DNA from: Phoronis pallida
Lineage: Eukaryota; Phoronida; Phoronidae
Length of the DNA: 10,847 bases
Assembly: GCA_028565715.1 (NCBI GenBank)
Contig: JAOXYC010224461.1
Location: 1 to 10,847, forward strand
Direction of reading: 5' to 3'
The position numbers and the translations under genes were made by a program. Under the pieces are notes generated by a model. The model saw only the letters and a program-made list of their open reading frames with translations, was not told where the DNA came from and did not search any database. Positions 9,001 through 10,847 of this stretch are shown in pieces. Each line of letters starts with the position of its first letter. The first letter of the stretch is position 1.

Positions 9001-9298
9001 TGTGCTTATATGTACCAGGTTAAAAGAGGAATTTTGGAAAAGAAATGCTTTGCATTTTTCGCAGGGTTGCAAGATCTTTGATACTACATTCAGGATTGAA
9101 TAGCAATAAGATAGAAAATGTTTTCTTTTCAACTCCTTTTTGATAATAATTCAATATACAATGGCAGAATACAAGATTTGTTAATGATTGAAATTACCTT
9201 TCGCAAGCTTTCTCCAGTTCTTGAAAAGCATGTTTCTTGGCATTAAGCAGGGTGCTTTTCATGCCTTCGCCCGAGTCAATGACAAAAACAACCTTCAT
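13..9298 (-). CDS. MAP3K5: ASK-family MAP kinase kinase kinase, N-terminal half, ten exons, 3' end outside window
   Basis: ASK kinases are cytosolic MAP3Ks that activate MKK4/7 and MKK3/6, and so JNK and p38, under oxidative and other stress; thioredoxin bound to the N-terminus holds them inactive. Seen here: ten minus-strand exons join in phase into 424 codons plus one base, numbered from ATG 9298-9296. Residues 1 to about 164 match the thioredoxin-binding region (KLDFGET near 47-53, YHVGVRES at 80-87). Residues 165-424 match the TPR-rich central regulatory (TRAF-binding) region, with CLCGRIYKD at 286-294 and WYRKGFE at 313-319. The PH-like and kinase domains are absent because the window ends inside the gene. 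Family assignment is from recalled human ASK1 and MAP3K15 sequence; which vertebrate paralogue it matches best cannot be told, and invertebrates usually have a single ASK, so the symbol is a family label. Introns run from 238 to 1579 bp. Confidence 0.93.
75..403. other. Intron 9-10, left part, no feature
   Basis: AT-rich intron sequence between exon 10 and the tRNA-armed inverted repeat. No further exon, hairpin or repeat is evident. Confidence 0.5.
404..630. repeat. Inverted repeat with tRNA-derived T-arm sequence in both arms
   Basis: The arms are 404-460 and 575-630, about 90% identical as inverted copies. Each contains a tRNA T-arm. On minus the B-box GGTTCAATTCC is at 441-451; on plus the same 11-mer is at 584-594, inside a perfect 5-bp stem and 7-base loop (581-597). 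Both match the pol III B-box GGTTCRANYCC and are followed by TCGGGTT, like an acceptor 3' strand. Inside the left arm the minus strand continues as a degraded tRNA-like body, with anticodon-like loop TTCACAT. The ends start AAATTTTGAAAAG; no clear target duplication is seen. It may be a SINE pair, or a foldback element that captured a tRNA-like sequence. Confidence 0.7.
664..823 (-). CDS. MAP3K5: ASK exon 9, TPR region
   Basis: Acceptor TTTTCTTATTTCCATAG, donor GTAATG; 160 nt, two bases in and TG out. Encodes residues 352-403: [34 protein letters not shown] and [16 protein letters not shown]. This is the LNSLLGRKGSLEKMNNYWDV...KAVQAAERLFKLKPPVW segment of ASK1, one of the most recognisable parts of the family. 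Confidence 0.96.
1062..1174 (-). CDS. MAP3K5: ASK exon 8, TPR region
   Basis: Acceptor TTTACTTTGTAG, donor GTGAGA; 113 nt, one base in and one base out. Encodes residues 314-350: [20 protein letters not shown], then [17 protein letters not shown]. Human ASK1 has [29 protein letters not shown]...LRKIG. The Trp is rebuilt across the exon 7/8 junction (TG/G) and Gly across exon 8/9 (G/GA). Confidence 0.95.
1175..1590. other. Intron 7-8, part next to exon 8
   Basis: A GGTGGTGGTGGGGG purine-rich run (1192-1205) lies just upstream of the exon 8 acceptor on the gene strand; otherwise unremarkable sequence before the TA-flanked element. The plus-strand 92-codon frame at 1037-1315 overlaps exon 8 and has no family signature. 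Confidence 0.45.
1593..2349. mobile_element. Non-autonomous DNA transposon-like element, 757 bp, TA-flanked
   Basis: Terminal inverted repeats of about 27 bp begin TAGCCC and contain GCCATTGAGCGCA (left 1593-1619, right 2322-2349; one mismatch and one indel). TA flanks both ends (1591-1592, 2350-2351), the duplication typical of the Tc1/mariner superfamily. The ends carry sub-terminal repeats: a 28-mer at 1633-1660 recurs at 2235-2262 with three differences, and TTTGAGTTGAAAA...ATGCATT occurs at 2156-2189 and 2280-2311. No transposase motif is seen; a 67-codon plus-strand ORF (1745-1948) has no recognisable domain. Confidence 0.7.
1658..1689. repeat. Perfect 32-bp palindrome
   Basis: ATGAAGTCCAAAAACA is followed at once by its exact reverse complement, with no spacer. 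It lies just inside the left end of the 1593-2349 element, next to the sub-terminal repeat at 1633-1660, so it probably belongs to that element. Confidence 0.9.
2370..2540 (-). CDS. MAP3K5: ASK exon 7, TPR region
   Basis: Acceptor TTATATTTTAG, donor GTGAGG; 171 nt, entering with one base and leaving with TG of a Trp codon. Encodes residues 257-312: [15 protein letters not shown], then [18 protein letters not shown] and RDSAIQ. It matches the ASK1 segment RRNSTGDREKAL...CLCGRIYKD...SRDSAIEW closely. The helical repeats belong to the TPR solenoid of the central regulatory region. A DNA transposon-like element ends only 18 nt past the donor. Confidence 0.95.
2541..3525. other. Intron 6-7, right-hand part, no clear feature
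   Basis: About 1 kb of AT-rich intron. The plus-strand open frames at 2514-2816 and 3284-3544 show no domain and no codon pattern, and the exon 6/7 junction is already complete without extra exons here. Confidence 0.5.
3526..3561. repeat. Short perfect hairpin, 12-bp arms
   Basis: TTGTTTCTTTGA (3526-3537) and TCAAAGAAACAA (3550-3561) are exact inverted copies around a 12-nt loop, in the intron between exons 6 and 7. It is too short for a microRNA precursor, and pairing stops at both sides. Confidence 0.6.
3593..3895. repeat. Diverged inverted repeat, arms about 56 bp
   Basis: Arm 3593-3648 on minus matches arm 3838-3895 on plus. Shared blocks are CACTGCAATTT, TTTTTATG, ATGGTCA and ATAAGGCTTA; several substitutions and small gaps break the match. 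The 190-bp centre is not palindromic apart from a 9-bp-arm hairpin at 3748-3770. This suggests two oppositely oriented copies of one old repeat. The right arm ends 25 nt from the exon 6 donor. Confidence 0.7.
3921..4027 (-). CDS. MAP3K5: ASK exon 6, central regulatory region
   Basis: Acceptor AGTTTGTTTCAG, donor GTAATG; 107 nt, phase 0 in, two bases out. Encodes residues 221-255: [12 protein letters not shown], a loop, then HLYAFALN. Human ASK1 has DYDAMVKLVETLKMLP and FHYAFALNRRN at the same place. The split codon AG/A gives Arg, restoring ALNRRN across the junction with exon 7. An inverted-repeat arm (3838-3895) lies 25 nt past its donor. Confidence 0.93.
4405..4470 (+). mobile_element. 3' tail of an old LINE/SINE-like retroposon
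   Basis: GTGAAGTGCATTGAAATACT, then ATTGCGCTATATAAATAAAT and a run of ATT triplets, resemble the shared 3' tail (AAGCGCTTTGAG...GCGCTATATAAAT(ATT)n) of CR1/L2-type LINEs and their SINEs. The tail points to plus, opposite to the gene. The 5' boundary is not visible, and no reverse transcriptase remains. Confidence 0.45.
4494..4626. repeat. Two-copy direct repeat with 100-bp period
   Basis: TTTTTGAGATATTTACCCCT and the next 13 bases (4494-4526) recur at 4594-4626 with three substitutions, exactly 100 bp later. The DNA between is not obviously shared outside this 33-bp block. It sits just after the retroposon-like tail and may be a remnant of a tandem array. Confidence 0.65.
4627..4914. other. 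Intron 5-6, part next to exon 5, no feature
   Basis: Very AT-rich (runs of AAATTT and TTTATTT) between the 100-bp-period repeat and the exon 5 donor. 4028-4404 on the other side of the intron is equally plain. Confidence 0.5.
4915..5007 (-). CDS. MAP3K5: ASK exon 5, central regulatory region
   Basis: Acceptor with a strong pyrimidine tract (CCTCCTTTCTGTCAACAG), donor GTAGGG; exactly 31 codons, phase 0 at both ends. Encodes residues 190-220, including [16 protein letters not shown], which matches TADIVINLLLSYRDIQ of human ASK1. Because its length is a multiple of three, skipping this exon would keep the frame. Confidence 0.93.
5008..5473. other. Intron 4-5, no feature
   Basis: AT-rich intron of 466 bp with no repeat or hairpin that I can support. 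Confidence 0.5.
5474..5549 (-). CDS. MAP3K5: ASK exon 4, start of central regulatory region
   Basis: Acceptor TTGATTTACAG, donor GTATGA; 76 nt, one base in, phase 0 out. Encodes residues 165-189, [20 protein letters not shown] plus DELAE, equivalent to the YFRESILNDIRKARNLYTGKELAAEL helix pair of human ASK1. A MITE ends about 70 nt upstream of its acceptor. Confidence 0.9.
5619..5764. mobile_element. Short MITE-like element, 146 bp
   Basis: ATGGGGCTAGTTG at the left and CAACTAGCCCCAT at the right form terminal inverted repeats, extending inward with mismatches (GACCAAA / TTTGCC). The inside carries partial pairing (ATGTGG with CCACAT) and a GCCATT-GTT-AATGGC hairpin at 5691-5705. A target duplication is not clear (GGTA / TGTA). 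The element is richer in GC than the surrounding intron and lies about 70 nt upstream of the exon 4 acceptor. Confidence 0.7.
5765..6167. other. Intron 3-4, part next to exon 3, no feature
   Basis: A minus-strand open frame of 105 codons (5869-6186) crosses the exon 3 donor in a different frame from the ASK protein and has no family signature. Nothing else is seen. Confidence 0.45.
6168..6334 (-). CDS. MAP3K5: ASK exon 3, end of thioredoxin-binding region
   Basis: Acceptor ACAATTTACAG, donor GTAATG; 167 nt, phase 0 in, two bases (AG) out. Encodes residues 109-163. It begins [17 protein letters not shown], which lines up with the GNYTFVPYMITPHNK strand of ASK1, and ends in a basic helix ([14 protein letters not shown]) that corresponds to the FIQLLKVAQ helix. 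Compared with vertebrate ASK1 it lacks about nine residues before GYVF and about six between the next cysteine and the helix. Cysteines fall at residues 111, 127 and 139. The phase-0 junction with exon 2 would also allow a missed micro-exon in the 1.06-kb intron. Confidence 0.85.
6335..6678. other. Intron 2-3, part next to exon 3, no feature
   Basis: AT-rich intron sequence; CAATTCTTGTCA occurs twice in tandem near 6641-6664. A consensus-like GTAAGT (minus, near 6667) stands here without a matching exon. Confidence 0.45.
6683..6995. mobile_element. TTAA-flanked MITE, 313 bp (piggyBac- or T2-like)
   Basis: Exact TTAA lies on both sides (6679-6682, 6996-6999). Terminal inverted repeats start AGATACTGTCTCCTCGTTGG and stay similar for about 42 bp with few mismatches. 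A second inverted pair, GGTAAAGGGGTAAATTTGAG (6765-6784) and CTCAAATTTACCCCTTTACC (6853-6872), makes the element a long imperfect foldback. TTAA duplication is the mark of piggyBac and of T2-type MITEs. No coding capacity is seen. It lies in the intron between exons 2 and 3. Confidence 0.82.
7187..7345. repeat. Near-perfect hairpin, 73-bp arms, 13-nt loop
   Basis: Arms 7187-7259 and 7273-7345 are inverted copies with two differences and no gaps (71 of 73 identical) around the 13-nt loop 7260-7272. Both differences are T in the left arm facing G in the right on the plus strand, so a plus-strand RNA would pair along all 73 positions with two G-U wobbles, while a minus-strand RNA would have two A-C mismatches. 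It sits in intron 2, 50 nt past the exon 2 donor. No terminal duplication is evident. Confidence 0.95.
7396..7618 (-). CDS. MAP3K5: ASK exon 2, thioredoxin-binding region
   Basis: Acceptor TTTCTTTCAG, donor GTAAAA; 223 nt, entering with one base and leaving in phase 0. Encodes residues 34-108. The order of motifs is diagnostic of ASK kinases: [40 protein letters not shown], then NLILYNDTD. Vertebrate ASK1 has the near-identical series KLDFGETTVLDRFYNADIAVVEMS and YHLGVRES. This is the best conserved exon of the window. A 73-bp-arm hairpin begins 50 nt past its donor in the next intron. Confidence 0.95.
7619..9197. other. Intron 1-2, 1.58 kb, no clear feature
   Basis: The longest intron. It is AT-rich and non-palindromic, unlike its neighbours. 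The plus-strand 97-codon frame at 8546-8839 and 71-codon frame at 8888-9103 have no recognisable domain. A complete in-phase join of exons 1 and 2 argues against a missing exon. Confidence 0.5.
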
Positions 9299-9311
9299 TT
9301 TGCCGTTTGAC
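9198..9311 (-). CDS. MAP3K5: ASK exon 1 (first recognised coding exon, contains probable start codon)
   Basis: The minus strand has acceptor CTCTTTGCAG at its 5' side and donor GTAATT after 9198. From ATG 9298-9296 the frame reads [14 protein letters not shown], a beta-strand-like start, then a helix ending in ELEKACE. This corresponds to the AYVINE...LREACE segment of vertebrate ASK1, the first strand and helix of the thioredoxin-binding region. It ends with two bases (AG) of a codon completed by exon 2. The bases just before the ATG (CAAAATGA) have A at -3, a reasonable Kozak context. Four codons (SNGK) precede the ATG in frame within the exon, so the exon may be partly 5' UTR or may continue an upstream coding exon. 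Confidence 0.87.
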
Positions 9312-9448
9312 CTGCAAAGAGTAGGCTATTTAAATGTTTTTATTAATTATGTTGAACATATGAAGATGAACATATTTTTATACCACATACGTAGCTTTTC
9401 ATTTCATGTAATACAAACATGTAATAAAAATGTTTTTATCAGTGTTAA

Positions 9449-9572
9449 GGTGGAGTGATAGCATTTTCTTGTGACATCTAGCAGCAAGCGACGTTTTTAA
9501 TTCACTATTAGCGCAGAACAATGGTTTGACGTCATAAATTTTAAAGACTTGCGAAAATGGTATCAATCCACC
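9449..9572. mobile_element. TTAA-flanked MITE, 124 bp
   Basis: TTAA at 9445-9448 and 9573-9576 flanks inverted ends GGTGGAGTGATA and TATCAATCCACC (one mismatch in 12). The inside includes a TGACGTCA octamer (9527-9534). It is a second TTAA-duplicating element with different ends from 6683-6995. It lies about 135 bp upstream of the exon 1 acceptor, in the upstream intron or 5' flank. Confidence 0.6.
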
Positions 9573-9711
9573 TTAAGGCGTTGCATTTCGTCTGCACGTA
9601 AACACGCACGATTTATAGATTGTTCAAACTTTCTTTGTATTCAAAATGACGCCTTTGTGATATTCTTTCAGAGACAGCAGTTCTTTCCCTTTAACTCGTT
9701 GTGGTATAAAA

Positions 9712-9881
9712 AGCTTATTACATCTATATGCCGATATTCTGCGGGTTAGGACTATTTGATTCTCAAAAGACTCCAGTCAGGATATTTTTTCTCGGCCTAC
9801 GTCCTCGAAAAAATATTCCCGACTGGAGTCTTTCTCGAATCAAATAACCCACAGAATATCGGCATATAGATGTAATAAGCT
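9712..9881. repeat. Foldback element, about 80-bp arms
   Basis: Left arm 9712 to about 9793 and right arm about 9804-9881 are inverted copies. The outer 30 bases (AGCTTATTACATCTATATGC and onward) are identical. The inner part differs by a 6-nt insertion near 9747-9752 in the left arm and a handful of changes. The loop is about 10 nt. Flanks are AT-rich (TATAAAA / TATATATA) without a definite duplication. Confidence 0.88.
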
Positions 9882-10321
9882 GTATATATAAAATATGTTA
9901 AAATGATGCTAAATCAGTACAGTATACAATTTTATTGATGACAGCAAATGTTCTGGACATAAGCTCTTCCTCTGAGTTTTGTACTGATCGGAAGAGCGCA
10001 TAAATAAATGCAGACAAGACAAAACAAGACGGCGCTGCCTGGTCCTCGCACTGAATTTTCACAGTTGAATGAATACCCTCTAAAGCTATGGTTGCACTCT
10101 TCTGAGGACGTTACCTGGTTACAAAGAATTGACAATACCTGTTCTGAGAAACCCGGCTGAGAAACAGTCCCTGTTGCCTGTTGGCTCAATCAAAGTACTT
10201 CAGTGGCAAGCATCTACCTTTTGAAATGTCTCACTTGATTTCGAGGGAGCTAATTGCATAAAGGGAATAAAATGACCAAACAGTAGCATGCAAAAATCGC
10301 AACAAGTGAAAACATACTCAC
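9882..10321. other. 5' region or first intron, no firm feature
   Basis: Less AT-rich than the introns, with GGCGCTGCCTGG (10031-10042) and scattered CpG. Holds only the weak alternative exon at 10077-10189. Confidence 0.4.
10077..10189 (-). CDS. Alternative 5' coding exon (weak candidate)
   Basis: An open frame starts at ATG 10189-10187 (MSQQATGTVSQPGFSEQ) and runs in the phase needed to join exon 1 if a GTATTC donor at 10076-10071 is used: it ends in AGA GG, and G of exon 1 completes Gly. That would add about 42 residues before MKVVF. The donor is poor, the peptide resembles nothing I know in ASK proteins, and better donors inside it (GTAACG near 10112, GTATTG near 10138) give the wrong phase. 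It is kept only because it competes with the leader-exon model. Confidence 0.15.
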
Positions 10322-10430
10322 TTTCACTTGTCTGGTCGAGATGCACTGATTAAATTTTTCTGGGGTGAGTCGACTCGGTGAGTGTCCAAGTTGTAGGAAG
10401 TGAATGGTATTAAAACGTGCATCATCCCCT
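10322..10430 (-). other. Candidate non-coding 5' leader exon of the ASK gene
   Basis: The donor at 10321-10316 (AAA followed by GTGAGTATG) is close to consensus. Spliced to exon 1 it would place an in-frame TGA (10326-10324) six codons before the ATG at 9298, which would make that ATG the true start. The 5' border is a guess, set about 25-30 bp downstream of an AT-rich TATATA motif. A second good donor at 10803 (TTTCAA followed by GTGAGTATTTC) would also give an in-frame stop upstream of the ATG. Confidence 0.3.
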
Positions 10431-10453
10431 CAAATTCGGTGAATTAAGTCGTC

Positions 10454-10464
10454 GGTATATAAAG
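10454..10464. promoter_or_regulatory. Possible TATA-type core promoter
   Basis: The plus strand reads GGTATATAAAG, a full TATAWAAR match; the minus strand reads CTTTATATACC. Its distance to the candidate leader exon (start near 10430) fits a minus-strand start site about 30 bp downstream. The better match is on the plus strand, so it could serve a divergent transcript or be chance in AT-rich DNA. Confidence 0.25.
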
Positions 10465-10847
10465 ATTTCGATTCATTGTAATACCAGGACATTCCTGGAT
10501 ACATACAGCCAGGGTACAGGCAACCTATATTGATGTTTTTTACGAACATAAATCAAAACATGTTCCAAATAATTCGCTGTGAGATATCTAATTCGAGCAC
10601 CTGCCGCTAGGCGGCGCGTCTCGAGTACGTGCGCTATCTAGCGGCAAATATGGGCATTTCATTTTCACTTGAAAAAAAATCTACAATTTTTCGATTTGGC
10701 AATTATTAAAAAAATACTAAAACTGCAGTTACTTCACCATTGAATTTTGTCCTAAGTCCTATATCTTTTCACCAATGTTTCTGCACAATTAAAGAAATAC
10801 TCACTTGAAATCCCATCAAGTATGCAGGGATAAACACGCTATGATAG
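10465..10847. other. Upstream flank
   Basis: Apart from the CTCF-like pair, it holds a small palindrome CCAGGA-CAT-TCCTGG (10486-10500) and a consensus-like minus donor at 10803. No coding exon is recognisable. Confidence 0.4.
10602..10646. promoter_or_regulatory. Facing pair of CTCF-like motifs in an inverted repeat
   Basis: TGCCGCTAG (10602-10610) and CTAGCGGCA (10638-10646) form 9-bp inverted arms. Each arm opens a 14-mer resembling the animal CTCF core CCASYAGRKGGCRS: CCGCTAGGCGGCGC on plus at 10604-10617 and CCGCTAGATAGCGC on minus at 10631-10644, each agreeing at 12 of 14 positions. The patch is locally GC-rich in an AT-rich flank. Binding is inference only. Confidence 0.3.

Noticed and set aside
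10486-10500. CCAGGA-CAT-TCCTGG palindrome as a regulatory site
   Set aside because: Six-bp arms are expected often by chance, and no factor motif is matched convincingly.

Overview
The window looks like nuclear DNA of an animal, most likely a marine invertebrate. It is AT-rich, has no dense run of long ORFs, and holds one spliced gene whose small exons (62 to 223 nt) have GT/AG borders and sit in introns full of short inverted-repeat elements. I cannot place the species; a mollusc, hemichordate, echinoderm or amphioxus would all fit.

The gene is on the minus strand. Ten exons (9198-9311, 7396-7618, 6168-6334, 5474-5549, 4915-5007, 3921-4027, 2370-2540, 1062-1174, 664-823, 13-74) join with matching phases at all nine junctions. 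They give one open frame of 424 codons plus one base. By recalled similarity the product is the N-terminal half of an apoptosis signal-regulating kinase (ASK; MAP3K5/MAP3K15/MAP3K6 family): the thioredoxin-binding region followed by the TPR-rich central regulatory region. The PH-like and kinase domains must lie beyond the left edge. The first coding exon has a good start codon at 9298-9296, but the 5' end is unsettled: a non-coding leader exon (about 10322-10430) and an alternative coding exon (10077-10189) are both possible.

The rest is intron and upstream DNA. It holds at least seven foldback or MITE-like structures. They are an inverted repeat whose arms carry tRNA T-arm/B-box sequence (404-630), a 757-bp TA-flanked element (1593-2349), a diverged inverted pair (3593-3648 / 3838-3895), a 146-bp MITE (5619-5764), a 313-bp TTAA-flanked element (6683-6995), a 73-bp-arm hairpin (7187-7345), a 124-bp TTAA-flanked element (9449-9572) and a 170-bp foldback (9712-9881). 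A retroposon-like 3' tail (4405-4470) and a 100-bp-period direct repeat (4494-4626) add to this. Several elements end within 15-70 bp of an exon. Upstream of the gene are a possible TATA box and a pair of facing CTCF-like motifs.

No rRNA, intact tRNA, CRISPR array, prokaryotic operon or intact transposase gene is visible. The conserved gene is the firm result. The most unusual features are the very young hairpin beside exon 2, the tRNA-armed inverted repeat, and the TA-element ending 18 nt from a 5' splice site.
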